The notes under the pieces: model-generated | Databases searched by the model: none | The model's input: only the letters and a program-made list of their open reading frames with translations | What the model was told of the DNA's origin: nothing | Translations under genes and position numbers: made by a program | NCBI RefSeq assembly: GCF_020524495.1 | Contig: NZ_JAIVLB010000019.1 | Location: 1 to 64,000 of the forward strand | Length of the DNA stretch: 64,000 bases | Direction: 5' to 3' | DNA from: Bacillus stratosphericus | GTDB lineage: Bacteria; Bacillota; Bacilli; Bacillales; Bacillaceae | Part shown: positions 38,118 to 47,745 of the stretch, piece after piece | Numbering within the stretch: position 1 is the stretch's first letter | Layout: every line of letters starts with the position of its first letter

Positions 38118-39125
38118 TTATTGCACCTTTTTGACTGAATCTCTGATCATCAGCTCTGTGTGTACATACATTTTTTCCATATGATCTTCTTGCACTTCAC
38201 CATTTATGACTGAAAGGATGGCTTCTGCACCAAGTGCGCACATTTTTTCGATCGGCTTTTTCACCGTTGTCAGTGCAGGCGTGGTATAGGATGAAAATGC
38301 AATATCATCGAAACCGATGATGGAGATATCACCTGGACACGTTTTGCCTTTTGCCAACAAAGCATTCATCGCACCAATGGCCATGTCATCGTTTGAGCAA
38401 AAAAGCGCTGTTGGTGGATAATCAAGAGTCAGCAAAGCTTCCATTGATTCATAGCCGCTTTTCATGTGATAGTCTCCTTTGAACATATATTCTTTCTTCA
38501 TTGGCACATGATGATCAATTAATGCTTGTAGAAAACCATCATTTCTTTCCTGAGTCGATTTAAAGCCTTCTTTCCCTTCAATGATGGCGATCTTTTCATG
38601 ACCTTGCTGAATAAAATAGTGCGCCGCTTGGTATGCACCTTGACTATCATTAGCTAATATATTCATCACTTCTTTACTTTCCACACGGCGATTTAGCACA
38701 ATGATGGGAATGCCCTGTTTTTTTACATGGTGGATAAACGCTTCATCGTGCTCGCTTTGGCTCATGAGCAAAATGCCATCATAGCGTTGTTTATGAATGG
38801 TTGTGTACTCGTGAAGGTCAGCAATTTCTTTTACAAATAGATTATAGTGCTCTGTCATCACACTGTTGACACCTTTTAACGCATCCACGAAGAAACTTGA
38901 GGACGTGCCTTCTGTTAAACTCGTAAAAAACAGACCGATTGTATAGGATTTTTGTGATACAAGGCCTCTAGCATGGACATTCGGTGAATAATTCAGGTGT
39001 TTTGCAATCGACAAAATCTTTTGTTTTGTTTTTTCTTTAATAAAAGGACTGTTATTTAAAGCCCTTGATACCGTGGTATGAGAGACGTTTGCCAATTTTG
39101 CTATGTCTTTAATTGTGACTGTCAT
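38118..39125 (-). CDS. LacI-family transcriptional regulator
   Basis: 335 residues. N-terminal LacI helix-turn-helix (TIKDIAKLANVSHTTVSRALNNSPFIKEKTKQKI) and hinge (NYSPNVHARGL), then a sugar-binding-protein-like core (ILANDSQGAYQAAHYFIQQGH, FCSNDDMAIGAMNALL, DISIIGFDDI). Effector unknown. It stands alone: yvrC is co-directional but belongs to B12 uptake, so the target is probably elsewhere. ATG has GGCGGA upstream; an earlier ATG ten codons before is less likely. Confidence 0.9.
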   Translation of the reverse strand: MTVTIKDIAKLANVSHTTVSRALNNSPFIKEKTKQKILSIAKHLNYSPNVHARGLVSQKSYTIGLFFTSLTEGTSSSFFVDALKGVNSVMTEHYNLFVKEIADLHEYTTIHKQRYDGILLMSQSEHDEAFIHHVKKQGIPIIVLNRRVESKEVMNILANDSQGAYQAAHYFIQQGHEKIAIIEGKEGFKSTQERNDGFLQALIDHHVPMKKEYMFKGDYHMKSGYESMEALLTLDYPPTALFCSNDDMAIGAMNALLAKGKTCPGDISIIGFDDIAFSSYTTPALTTVKKPIEKMCALGAEAILSVINGEVQEDHMEKMYVHTELMIRDSVKKVQ

Positions 39126-39313
39126 GCTATTCCGCCTTTTATAATTTTTTACCATCTTATCATAAAACCGCTTTCATTTTCCTGTCTTTTTCTGCATGTA
39201 ATCTTGCTTTGATGCTGTAGCTGCTTTGCACGTTCAAATTGAAATAATGAAAAAAGATTTGTTCACGTTAACATTTTTAATCTTTTACAAAAATGATTCA
39301 ATTCTAAAATAGG

Positions 39314-39350
39314 AAAAAACGATCTCCATTAGAAAAGAAAATCGTTTTTT
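39314..39350. terminator. Terminator after yvrG
   Basis: AAAAAACGAT / ATCGTTTTTT perfect stem with a long loop; ends at the yvrG stop codon. Confidence 0.75.
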
Positions 39351-39352
39351 GA

Positions 39353-41107
39353 CTATTTTACAGATGATAATTTTTTTAGGATAATCGCAATAGTTGTTCC
39401 TACACCTAGATCACTTTCAACTTGAATATCTCCGTCATGCAGTAAGACGAGCTCTTTAGCAATCGCCAGCCCGAGTCCTGTTCCATTCGTTGGATCATTC
39501 GTATTTGTCCCTCTGTAGTAACGGTTAAATAAGTGATCAACAGTTTCTTGTGCCATTCCGCGTCCTTTGTCTTTCATTTCGATCCGAACTTCCTCATTTG
39601 TTTCAGATAAGGTAGCTGTAATATGAGTTCCTTTCTGGTTATGCTTGACAGCATTCGCTAGCAGGTTCTCAATTACTCGTCTAAACCAAGCTTTGTCAAT
39701 CTCAAACATGACTCCATCTGTTTGATCTTCAAAAGATGACGGATAATCTTCCGAAAATGAGCTTCTTGAAAACTCGTCCATAATAGACGCTAAAAATTCA
39801 CCAAGTTCGACAGGTTTTCGATTAATAGGTAATGCGCCATTTTTCAATCGATACGTAAGGTTTAAGTCCTCTATTAAGGTCGACATGTATTCTGATTTCT
39901 CACGAATGACCTGTCCCATTTCCATGACTTCTTCTTTGGACCATTGGTATTGATTAGATTCAAGCATCATTCCATAGCCGTAAATCGTACTAAGAGGCGT
40001 TTTCAAATCATGAGACAATCCTGCAATCCATTCTTCCCTTGTGATTTGAATTTTCCTACGGTTTGCTTCATTCTCTTTTAGTGTATGCGTGAGCTGATCC
40101 ATTGTTTTTAGGATATCTTCAAACAACCGGTATTCTCGCTTAATACGGCCTTTTTTATTTTTACTGACTGGAATCCCTTTTCTGTTTGTTGGTTCCTGTA
40201 ATTTATTTCTTGATAAAAAAATCAGCCAGCGAATAATGTGATAGATCGGTAGCCCATATCGATAAGAGTACCATAATGTCATAACGATAATAATAGTGAG
40301 GGCAAGACCCGCAATCAGAATGGTCGTATATTGGTTTAAAGCCTCTGTCTCTCTATCATAAAGCTCGTCTGGGCTGTATACTTTATTTGGCACAGACACG
40401 ATTATGTAGAGATGTTTATTCACTTTGATGTAAGAGAGGTCACTTCTAAACTCCCAAGGCTTCGATTGGTACTTTAGCAGTTCAACATCCGTTACGTTAT
40501 TTTTCAAATCGTTTTTCGCAAGGATGCCTTTTAGATATTTTCCTTCTTCATTGAATAGATGCACCGATCCATTCATTCTTTTCAAAAATTCTTTCGTTTC
40601 AACCGAATATTGAGATAGTGCATCCAGATTTTTCTCGTGCTGCTTGAGATAATTAGCTACCTTTGTACTGTTCGTTTTAAACCCATATAACACGATAAAG
40701 CTTTCTTGATCAATCTCAATTGGCCAGAAGTACATCTTGTAATCTTTAAATTGTCTTTTTTCAAAAATCCTGATCATTTCATCCTTTTGATAGGATGTTG
40801 GAATATTTTTAGGGAGGTGATAGCTATATACATTGTGTTTTTTTGAATCGATCACTTGGAACCAGCCGTCACGTTTTTTCACTGCTTGTTTGAGCTGATC
40901 ATCGGCTTCCATTTTTCCATCCTCGTTAAAATAAAGCCACCTCATGAGTGTATCTCCATCGGCCTTTGTTAAACCGGTTTCAGTCATATTCTCATAGTGT
41001 TTTTTATAATATAGATTCTCAGAGAACGTATTCCCGATCACCAGAATCGCAATGACAATAAACATCTGTCCGACAAAGTGAAAGAAAAGTTTTGTTCGTA
41101 AATTCAT
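39353..41107 (-). CDS. yvrG: Sensor histidine kinase YvrG
   Basis: 584 residues. Two membrane spans (about 9-28 and 257-279) flank a large extracytoplasmic sensor domain. Then follow a linker, HisKA with LSHDLKTPLSTIYGYG and a HATPase with ENLLANAVKHNQ, DKGRGM and GTGLGLAIAKEL. B. subtilis YvrG-YvrHb affects cell-surface genes and the SigO regulon. The cognate regulator lies 3 bp upstream. The ribosome site is weak (AAGGT at about 14 bases), suggesting coupling to yvrHb. Confidence 0.93.
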   Translation of the reverse strand: MNLRTKLFFHFVGQMFIVIAILVIGNTFSENLYYKKHYENMTETGLTKADGDTLMRWLYFNEDGKMEADDQLKQAVKKRDGWFQVIDSKKHNVYSYHLPKNIPTSYQKDEMIRIFEKRQFKDYKMYFWPIEIDQESFIVLYGFKTNSTKVANYLKQHEKNLDALSQYSVETKEFLKRMNGSVHLFNEEGKYLKGILAKNDLKNNVTDVELLKYQSKPWEFRSDLSYIKVNKHLYIIVSVPNKVYSPDELYDRETEALNQYTTILIAGLALTIIIVMTLWYSYRYGLPIYHIIRWLIFLSRNKLQEPTNRKGIPVSKNKKGRIKREYRLFEDILKTMDQLTHTLKENEANRRKIQITREEWIAGLSHDLKTPLSTIYGYGMMLESNQYQWSKEEVMEMGQVIREKSEYMSTLIEDLNLTYRLKNGALPINRKPVELGEFLASIMDEFSRSSFSEDYPSSFEDQTDGVMFEIDKAWFRRVIENLLANAVKHNQKGTHITATLSETNEEVRIEMKDKGRGMAQETVDHLFNRYYRGTNTNDPTNGTGLGLAIAKELVLLHDGDIQVESDLGVGTTIAIILKKLSSVK

Positions 41108-41110
41108 GAA

Positions 41111-41833
41111 TTAATTCAGAACCTTCACAGGATGTGGAATAAATTTATATCCCATACCACGAATCGTTACAATGTATTCAGGCTGACTAGGATCTAATTC
41201 TATCTTTTCTCTCAGCTTTCGAATATGAACCATGACGGTGTTGTTATCACCATATGATGGGACGCCCCATACTTTCTCGTAGATTTGATCTTTTGAAAGG
41301 ACCACATTCGGATGATCACAAAAGTACTTCAGCAAAGATAGAAGTTGAGCAGAGCATGCCGTCACCTCTCCTCTCACTTTCAATTCAGCTGCATGAGGAT
41401 GATATGAGAAATGGGCATATTCATATTGGTTGTGAGCCTCTTCTTGCTCCTCCTGTAAGGAGATATATGTTCGGTTTAAGTGAGCCTTAATTCGGGCCAC
41501 TAGCTCTAACGGATTAAATGGCTTTGTGATGTAATCGTCTGCCCCTTGTGCAAAGCCGGTCAGTTTATCTACATCGGACGTTCTTGCAGTTAAATAGAAA
41601 ATGGGCGCTTTCGTATATATTCTCATTTCAGGAAGAACGTCAAAGCCAGACTTACCGGGCATCATCACATCTAAAATTAAGAGATGGATGTCTTCGTTTT
41701 TGACCACATCTAATGCTTCATTTGCATGGTAGGCTTTATAAATATGCTGAAATCCTTCTTTTTTTAATACGCGTTCAACCATTTTTACAATTGCTTCTTC
41801 ATCATCTGCAATCAATATTTTTGCTGTTTCCAC
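41111..41833 (-). CDS. yvrHb: Response regulator YvrHb
   Basis: 240 residues. OmpR-type: receiver with Asp55 (LLILDVMMPGKSG), Lys in DYITKPFNPLELVARI, and winged-helix output (PNVVLSKDQIYEKVWGVPSYGDNNTVMVHIRKLREKI). Sequence agrees with B. subtilis YvrHb. The sigO/rsoA genes that lie next to it there are absent here. GAAAGGAAAGGG precedes the ATG. Confidence 0.94.
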   Translation of the reverse strand: METAKILIADDEEAIVKMVERVLKKEGFQHIYKAYHANEALDVVKNEDIHLLILDVMMPGKSGFDVLPEMRIYTKAPIFYLTARTSDVDKLTGFAQGADDYITKPFNPLELVARIKAHLNRTYISLQEEQEEAHNQYEYAHFSYHPHAAELKVRGEVTACSAQLLSLLKYFCDHPNVVLSKDQIYEKVWGVPSYGDNNTVMVHIRKLREKIELDPSQPEYIVTIRGMGYKFIPHPVKVLN

Positions 41834-41900
41834 GCATCCCTTTCCTTTCTAGATATGTTCTCTAACCGTATATTACCATTGTCTAAAGTAAAAAAGTACC

Positions 41901-42095
41901 TCTTTTCTCCATAAAAGCGAAAAAATATCAACTAAAGAATATGGTATTACTAGGAATCTCGTAAAACAACTCGGTATATATACCGAAGAAGAAACAAAAG
42001 AAATCAAGGTCAGTACAACTGACCCATAGAGTGGCTACTATGTTAAGGATGAACGTGAAAAATCATTTACTTATTCATTTCACACCAATTTTTGA
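41901..42095 (+). pseudogene. Frame interrupted by one stop, unknown
   Basis: A plus-strand frame (TKEYGITRNLVKQLGIYTEE, then EIKVSTTDP) meets TAG and continues in the same frame with SGYYVKDEREKSFTYSF before TGA. Its composition is protein-like, but there is no start codon or ribosome site. It looks like the decayed C-terminal part of an unknown protein. Confidence 0.3.
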
Positions 42096-42109
42096 GAAAC
42101 ACATCTTCT

Positions 42110-43516
42110 TTATTCTGTTCCTTTAGCAAATCTTTTTGACATGAATGGATAAAGCAAAATACCAACTAAGAACAGGCCAATTCCGAGACCGAATGTTTTC
42201 AAATCAGCTGTCCCTGAAATAATGACCCAAGCAGAATACCCAATAGCAACAAGTGCAATGATGCCGTCTCTTGTTCGATTTCCTTTTTGGAGATCATACG
42301 TGTCGCCTTGTATGATGATCTTAAAGCTGTAGATCGATGACACGATATACGGAATGAGATATGCAAGTGTTGCTGATGTTGTTAAAAAGGTAAAAGCCTC
42401 ATTAATTGTTCTTGACATCACTGAGAAAATAAACAGCTGTGACATAATATTTGTGACAGTCAAGGCGAAGGCAGGGCTCCCCTTTTTGTTTGTTTTTGCA
42501 AACACTGCTGGGAAATCACCAGCCTTTGCTGCTTGATAGGGTACTTCTGAACCGAGTAAGATCCAGCCAAGCATCGACCCAAATAAACAAATGATCGCAA
42601 GCATTGCCATGACAATTCCACCAGCTGGCCCAATAATCAACTGAAGCACGTCTACGAATGGTTTGTCTGAGCCTTGTAATTGATCGTGTGGCAACACGCC
42701 CATTGTAATCAGTGTGATAATCATGTAGATGGATAGTGCAATTAAAAGCCCTGTAATCGTCGCACGTTTGACATCACGCTGCGAGGACGCTCTTCCTGAT
42801 AAAATAACAGCAGATTCGATTCCAATAAATGCCCATAGTGTAGAAATGGCCGCATGATGTATTTGACCCCCAAGTCCGAGCACCTCTTGGCCCCCTGATG
42901 CAACCGGGAAGTAATAATATTCAAATAATGTCATTTGGAAGGCAAATAAGCCTCCTACAATAAAAAGGACGAAGCCAAACACCTTTGAAAAGGTCGTAAT
43001 AAAGTTTAATTTACTTGCTACACTTAAGCTTGTGATTAAAATAGTATGAGTTCCCCATAGAAGGATGGTACATACGATAAAAGTCGTGAGCTGACCAAGT
43101 GTGATCGCTTCTTTCCCAAAGGTAAAGATCACCGTTTTTACGGTTAAAATAGGGAAAAAGGTTGTTAAATAACCAGCAAGGCTTGTAATAATAGCGACAT
43201 TACTAATCCAGCTCGCCACCCAATATCCCCAAACCATTGTAAAACCGGCAGCTTTTCCTTTTTTCGGATCTTTAAAAAGCGCCCTTGCATAACTTTGTGG
43301 TCCAGCCTTCAGATGCGGCTTATGAATGGACAAATGCCCAAATACAAGTGCAATCATCAGCACTCCGCCACCTGTGACAAGCCATGCCATCGTCACACCT
43401 AATGGACTCGCATGCTGAGCAAGCGTACTTGGCAGCATAAAGATGCCTGAACCTACCATATTTCCGACGACAAACGCCGTCAATAACCAAAAACCCCATT
43501 TTTTTGTCTGTTCCAT
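42110..43516 (-). CDS. yvsH: Amino acid permease YvsH, lysine-riboswitch controlled
   Basis: 468 residues with about twelve membrane spans, APC superfamily, close to basic-amino-acid/polyamine antiporters (ArcD/LysP-like). N-terminal FVVGNMVGSGIFMLPSTLAQHASPLG and WAFIGIESAVILSGRASSQRDVKRAT are family blocks. The lysine riboswitch directly upstream indicates lysine or a related cation as substrate. CGGAGGTGCGGAA before ATG is a strong ribosome site. Confidence 0.94.
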   Translation of the reverse strand: MEQTKKWGFWLLTAFVVGNMVGSGIFMLPSTLAQHASPLGVTMAWLVTGGGVLMIALVFGHLSIHKPHLKAGPQSYARALFKDPKKGKAAGFTMVWGYWVASWISNVAIITSLAGYLTTFFPILTVKTVIFTFGKEAITLGQLTTFIVCTILLWGTHTILITSLSVASKLNFITTFSKVFGFVLFIVGGLFAFQMTLFEYYYFPVASGGQEVLGLGGQIHHAAISTLWAFIGIESAVILSGRASSQRDVKRATITGLLIALSIYMIITLITMGVLPHDQLQGSDKPFVDVLQLIIGPAGGIVMAMLAIICLFGSMLGWILLGSEVPYQAAKAGDFPAVFAKTNKKGSPAFALTVTNIMSQLFIFSVMSRTINEAFTFLTTSATLAYLIPYIVSSIYSFKIIIQGDTYDLQKGNRTRDGIIALVAIGYSAWVIISGTADLKTFGLGIGLFLVGILLYPFMSKRFAKGTE

Positions 43517-43661
43517 TTCCGCACCTCCGTTTTATTCACTTTGGACCAGACCCGGCAGTATCTTCATCGATATATCTGTGAAGCAATGACTTACATTCTT
43601 TATGTTCAATAGGGTCACTTTTTTGTTAACAGCATACCCTTTTCTTTGTCCCGCAGAACAT

Positions 43662-43893
43662 AAAAAAAGCCTGAACAAAAGTCCATGCTTTTCAAAACAT
43701 ACACCTTGATCTCCGGATAGCCCTCCACGCTTTAAAGACGTGGCAGTCCTGCATTTATTCAATGCAGACCCAGCATAAAGAAAGTTGGAGCTCTCTCTAC
43801 ACTTCGGCGCTGATGCCTTTTTTCTCATGATCGTTGATTCCATCTCTCCTATGAGTGACTCATCATCCGCGCAACCTCTACCTCACTGAGACA
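43662..43893 (-). ncRNA. Lysine riboswitch (L-box) with terminator
   Basis: Minus-strand sequence contains the L-box blocks in order: GTGAGGTAGAGGTTGCGC, GGCATCAGCGCCGAAGTG, GCTGGGTCTGCATTGAATAA, TGCAGGACTGCCACG and GGAGGGCTATCCGGAG. A terminator hairpin with loop TTTT and TTTTTT tail lies at 43662-43693, before yvsH. Lysine binding would cause termination. Confidence 0.95.
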
Positions 43894-43929
43894 TAGCGTG
43901 AGGATTTCTATTCATTTTTTACTACACGA

Positions 43930-43958
43930 AGGTTATCAAACATTCTTACATCTGTCAA
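43930..43958 (-). promoter_or_regulatory. Promoter of the L-box leader
   Basis: Minus-strand TTGACA (43958-43953), 17-base spacer, TAACCT (43935-43930). Confidence 0.5.
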
Positions 43959-43973
43959 AGGGAAAATCATAAA

Positions 43974-44010
43974 AAGAGCAGAGAACCGTTTCTCGTTTTC
44001 TCTGCCCTTT
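43974..44010 (-). terminator. Terminator of small gene 44017-44160
   Basis: AGGGCAGAGAA / TTCTCTGCTCT stem, then TTTTT on the minus strand, a few bases beyond the small gene stop. Confidence 0.8.
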
Positions 44011-44016
44011 GATTGC

Positions 44017-44160
44017 TTATTGATGGTTGTTTTTCTTCTTTTGTACAGCTTCCTGAAGCGGATCACCTGCTAGTTCTTTACTGGCTTCTTCTAACAGCTG
44101 GTCTACCTGCTGATGGTTTTTCTCACTTTTCGCCTTTTTATCCTTTTGAAAAAATGACAT
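44017..44160 (-). CDS. Small hydrophilic hypothetical protein
   Basis: 47 residues (MSFFQKDKKAKSEKNHQQVD start), Lys/Gln-rich helix containing LLEEASKELAGDPLQEAVQKKK. A strong site (AAGGGGGGAAG) precedes the ATG and a terminator follows, so it is a real transcription unit. Function unknown. Confidence 0.75.
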   Translation of the reverse strand: MSFFQKDKKAKSEKNHQQVDQLLEEASKELAGDPLQEAVQKKKNNHQ

Positions 44161-44326
44161 CGCTACTTCCCCCCTTCTCATAAAATGCCTTTGCCTGTGT
44201 AATTTGTGCTACAGCATTCATCATTATACAAGGGGCTAAGCTCATTCATCATAAAAGGTCTTTCTCTTTTTTTTCAAATAATGGAGAAAGGTCACTGTTT
44301 TTTCCTTTTTTCTTTAGAAATAAGCC

Positions 44327-44355
44327 TTGCTGAATGAATTCACCCTTGATATAGT
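44327..44355 (+). promoter_or_regulatory. Promoter of yvsG
   Basis: TTGCTG (44327-44332), 17-base spacer, TATAGT (44350-44355). Confidence 0.6.
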
Positions 44356-44392
44356 GAGTACTTGAACCAAAGATAGAACAGGAGTACGCATC

Positions 44393-44884
44393 ATGACAGG
44401 AAAAACACATATTATGGGCGGAATTGCAGCCTCAACAGCCGCCGCCTACTATTACGGATTTGACCCAGTCGCTATGGCTGCTGCTGGATCAGCAGGTGCC
44501 CTCATCCCAGATCTTTGTCATACGAAAAGTAAAATCGGGAGGAAATTCCCACTCCTTTCGACACTGATTAGTAGTGTTTTCGGTCATCGCACCTTTACGC
44601 ACAGTTTATTATTTCTGCTGATCATTTATTTTATTGCGACAACATACATACCAAATGACAGTCTTAGCATCGGTTTACTTGTTGGAATGGCGAGCCACCT
44701 TATTCTTGATGCAGGAACAGTGAACGGTATTAAATTTTTATTTCCAGCTACAATTAAAGTCCGTCTTCCCTTTTATGTCAAAACAGGCAGCACAGGTGAA
44801 CAAGTCGTACTAGCTGCCCTCACCATTGTCACCTGCTATTACATCGCCGTCATTTGCGGAATGTCTATCCCCTTTCAGTTCTAG
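44393..44884 (+). CDS. yvsG: Membrane-bound metal-dependent hydrolase family protein YvsG
   Basis: 163 residues, about four membrane spans, YdjM/DUF457 family. The putative metal-binding residues are in GKTHIMGG, IPDLCHTKSKIG, GHRTFTHSLLF and SHLILDAGTVNG. E. coli YdjM is LexA-controlled, but no LexA box is seen here. Function unknown. ACAGGAGTACGC precedes the ATG. Confidence 0.9.
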   Translation: MTGKTHIMGGIAASTAAAYYYGFDPVAMAAAGSAGALIPDLCHTKSKIGRKFPLLSTLISSVFGHRTFTHSLLFLLIIYFIATTYIPNDSLSIGLLVGMASHLILDAGTVNGIKFLFPATIKVRLPFYVKTGSTGEQVVLAALTIVTCYYIAVICGMSIPFQF

Positions 44885-45004
44885 GAGAAGGAAAAAGAGT
44901 TTTTTAAAAAAGAAAGGATATGAATTGATCATTCCTCATTTTTTTAGTAGGTTTAAAATAAGTGTTTTACGCGGCTGAATAAAGAATGATGAGGAGCTAC
45001 ATAA

Positions 45005-46855
45005 ATGAAAACGTTTTTCAAAAATCACTGGTTTTTAGTGTACTCCATCCTCTTCATGTGGATGAAAACATACATCATTTATCAATTCGGATTTCATATA
45101 CGAACAGCGAATCTGTTTCACGAATGGCTGCTTTTGATGAATCCACTTAGCTTTTTGCTCCCTTTGTTTGGGATTGCTCTTTTTTTAAATGAAACGAAAC
45201 AAAAGGTTTTTTTATTCACCACAAATTTTATTTTGACGGCAATTTTGATATCAAATACGATCTTTTACGGATTTTATATTGATTTTATTACCATCCCAGT
45301 CTTATTTCAGGCAAAGAATATGGGGGATATGGGCAGTAGTATGACTGAATTGTTCCACCCGCTTTTTGTCCTGATGCTCATTGATTTCGTGGTACTGGCT
45401 TGGCTGTTAAAGCGTAAACCGTTATCACCAAAAGCATCATTTAAGACAATTAAAACGTATTATGCAGTTTGCTGTAGCTTCCTAATATTCCATGTCAGTG
45501 CAGCCGTGTTGGATCACCCTCGATTTCTGACAAGCTCTCATGATCGAGAAGTCCTTGTACGAAACCTTGGTCTTTTTCAATTCCATCTTTATGATGGTGC
45601 TGCTCAAACGGCTCGTATTGGGCAAAAAGCCTTCGCAGATGAAGATACACTTTCAACAGTGGAAAACTACACAAAGGCTGACTACAGTGCACCAAACGAA
45701 GACTACTTTGGACTTGCTAAAGGCAAGAACGTCGTTTTCATTTCACTTGAATCAACGCAGCAATTTGTCATTGACCAAAAGGTAAACGGACAATACATCA
45801 CACCATTTTTAAATCAACTCGCTAAGAAGAGCTTTTACTTTGATGAGTTTTATCAGCAGACAGAGCAAGGAAAGACGTCGGACTCAGAGTTTATTGTCGC
45901 AAATTCACTCTATCCATCTAGCAGCGGCGCTGTCTTTTTCACAGCGAGTGACAACGAATATGACACGTTATACAAGCAATTGAAAACAGAGAACTATCAA
46001 ACCGTCCAATTTCATGCCAATAACAAAACGTTTTGGAATCGTGATGTGATGTATGAATCTCTTGGAATTGACCGCTTTTATGATGTCGATTCATTTGATG
46101 TCAATGAACAGAATTCGACTGGCTGGGGCTTAAAGGATATCGACTTTTTTGATCAATCCATTGATTATTTAAAAAAGTTGAAGACTCCTTATTACAGCAC
46201 ATTCATTACCCTGACCAATCACTTTCCGTTTGAAATTGACCAAAAGGATCAGTTTATCGATGAATATGATTCGTCTAGCTCCATTTTAAACCGCTATGTG
46301 ACAACCGTCCGTTATCAAGATGAAGCCATTAAGACATTTTTTGACCGCATGAAAGAAGAAGGACTGTATGAAAATACAATGTTTGTCCTCATGGGTGATC
46401 ATTATGGCATTTCAGAGGCACATCATGAGGCGATGGCCGAGCTGCTCGAGCAGGATGAAATCACACCGTTTGATGCTGTCAAACTACAGCGGGTACCATT
46501 TTTAATCTACATTCCTGGTATCACGGATCAAGCACCACAGAAAATATCTGAAACAGCCGGCCAAATGGATGTGAAACCGACACTCCTCCATTTGCTTGGT
46601 ATTGAGTCCAAGGATGCCATTCAATTTGGAAATGACTTATTTTCTAACGAACGTACGCCTTTCGCTGTTCTGAGAAATGGGAATTTTATTACTGATGATT
46701 ATCTCTATACAAAAAACACTTGCTATAACCAAAAAACGAAAGAACCTGTTGAACAAGAGGAAGTATGTCAGCCTTATATTGAGAAAGCCAATAAAGAGCT
46801 GTCCTTATCGGATAAAGTGATCAATGGGAATTTACTTCGTTTTTATCAGCATTAA
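45005..46855 (+). CDS. yvgJ: Lipoteichoic acid primase / LtaS-type sulfatase YvgJ
   Basis: 616 residues. Five N-terminal membrane spans (to about residue 180) are followed by an extracellular sulfatase-type domain. Nucleophile region VVFISLESTQQF with Thr, metal site HANNKTFWNRD and MGDHYGISE. The B. subtilis orthologue acts as LTA primase, adding the first glycerol phosphate to the glycolipid anchor. GATGAGGAGC precedes ATG. Followed by a terminator. Confidence 0.93.
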   Translation: MKTFFKNHWFLVYSILFMWMKTYIIYQFGFHIRTANLFHEWLLLMNPLSFLLPLFGIALFLNETKQKVFLFTTNFILTAILISNTIFYGFYIDFITIPVLFQAKNMGDMGSSMTELFHPLFVLMLIDFVVLAWLLKRKPLSPKASFKTIKTYYAVCCSFLIFHVSAAVLDHPRFLTSSHDREVLVRNLGLFQFHLYDGAAQTARIGQKAFADEDTLSTVENYTKADYSAPNEDYFGLAKGKNVVFISLESTQQFVIDQKVNGQYITPFLNQLAKKSFYFDEFYQQTEQGKTSDSEFIVANSLYPSSSGAVFFTASDNEYDTLYKQLKTENYQTVQFHANNKTFWNRDVMYESLGIDRFYDVDSFDVNEQNSTGWGLKDIDFFDQSIDYLKKLKTPYYSTFITLTNHFPFEIDQKDQFIDEYDSSSSILNRYVTTVRYQDEAIKTFFDRMKEEGLYENTMFVLMGDHYGISEAHHEAMAELLEQDEITPFDAVKLQRVPFLIYIPGITDQAPQKISETAGQMDVKPTLLHLLGIESKDAIQFGNDLFSNERTPFAVLRNGNFITDDYLYTKNTCYNQKTKEPVEQEEVCQPYIEKANKELSLSDKVINGNLLRFYQH

Positions 46856-46877
46856 AGCTGCCATCTGGCGGCTTTTT
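46856..46877 (+). terminator. Terminator of yvgJ
   Basis: AAGCTGCC ATCT GGCGGCTT hairpin followed by TTTTCTC, abutting the stop. Confidence 0.8.
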
Positions 46878-46968
46878 CTCTTCTCTTTTACTGAAAACCT
46901 ATGAATGGTCAAATAAGTTTGATTATAATAAGGAATACACATGATATTGAATGATAAGAGGTGGGAAC

Positions 46969-47745
46969 ATGAAGTATCTATTCTTAGCTTTCGTCACGAT
47001 CTGTTTGCTCCTGACTGGGTGTCAAACTGAGATGGAGTCATCAGATACAAGCAAAAAGACGGAGTTGGTGATTTCAGCGGCTGCAAGCCTGCAGGATGCA
47101 CTAAAAGAAATTGAATCCACCTTCAACGATCAACATCCGAACGTAACATTAACGAATAATTTCGGATCATCAGGCGCACTGAAGCAGCAAATCGCTCAAG
47201 GGGCAAAAGTGGATCTCTTTTTTTCTGCGGCTGAAGAGCCTTTTGATGAACTTGTCCAATCCGGAGATATCGATCAGGATCATATAAAGGATGTCATACA
47301 AAATGAGCTTGTCCTCATTGTGCCAAAAGAAGACTCTTCTTCTATCAAAACCTTTCTCGACGTCCAGCATTTAAAAGGAAAAATCGCTCTTGGTACACCT
47401 GAATCAGTTCCTGCTGGTACACACGGAAAAGAGATTTTCACGAAGCTGAACATATGGGATCAAGTAAAAAAGAACGCTGTCTATGGCAAGGATGTACGTC
47501 AAGTCCTAAGCTACGTAGAAACAGGGAATGTAAAAGCAGGTGTTGTGTATAAGACTGACGCCCTTGTGTCCAAAAAAGTAAAGATTGTGGATGAGGCAAA
47601 TCCGGACATGCATTCCCCCATCATTTATCCTGTAGGACTCGTAAAAGAGACGGAACACTTAGAGGAAGCCAAGACATTTTTTCAATACCTACAATCAGAT
47701 ACAGCCGCATCGATTTTTAAAAAGTACGGCTTTCAAGTGAAGTAA
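46969..47745 (+). CDS. yvgL: Molybdate-binding lipoprotein (ModA type)
   Basis: 258 residues. Lipobox LLLTGCQT gives Cys18. ModA fold: LVISAAASLQDALKEIE, NFGSSGALKQQIAQGAKVDLFFSAAEEP and VETGNVKAGVVYKTDAL carry the oxyanion-binding Ser and Tyr. It captures molybdate (or tungstate). Its TAA overlaps the ATG of modB (TAATG). AGAGGTGGGAAC precedes ATG. Confidence 0.94.
   Translation: MKYLFLAFVTICLLLTGCQTEMESSDTSKKTELVISAAASLQDALKEIESTFNDQHPNVTLTNNFGSSGALKQQIAQGAKVDLFFSAAEEPFDELVQSGDIDQDHIKDVIQNELVLIVPKEDSSSIKTFLDVQHLKGKIALGTPESVPAGTHGKEIFTKLNIWDQVKKNAVYGKDVRQVLSYVETGNVKAGVVYKTDALVSKKVKIVDEANPDMHSPIIYPVGLVKETEHLEEAKTFFQYLQSDTAASIFKKYGFQVK

Noticed and set aside
43532-43843. 103-codon minus-strand open frame upstream of yvsH
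   Set aside because: It lies almost entirely within the lysine riboswitch and its terminator; the RNA structure explains the sequence and no ribosome site is present.
44327-44392. LexA box upstream of yvsG
   Set aside because: Expected from the E. coli YdjM relation, but no GAAC-N4-GTTC motif is present in the promoter region.
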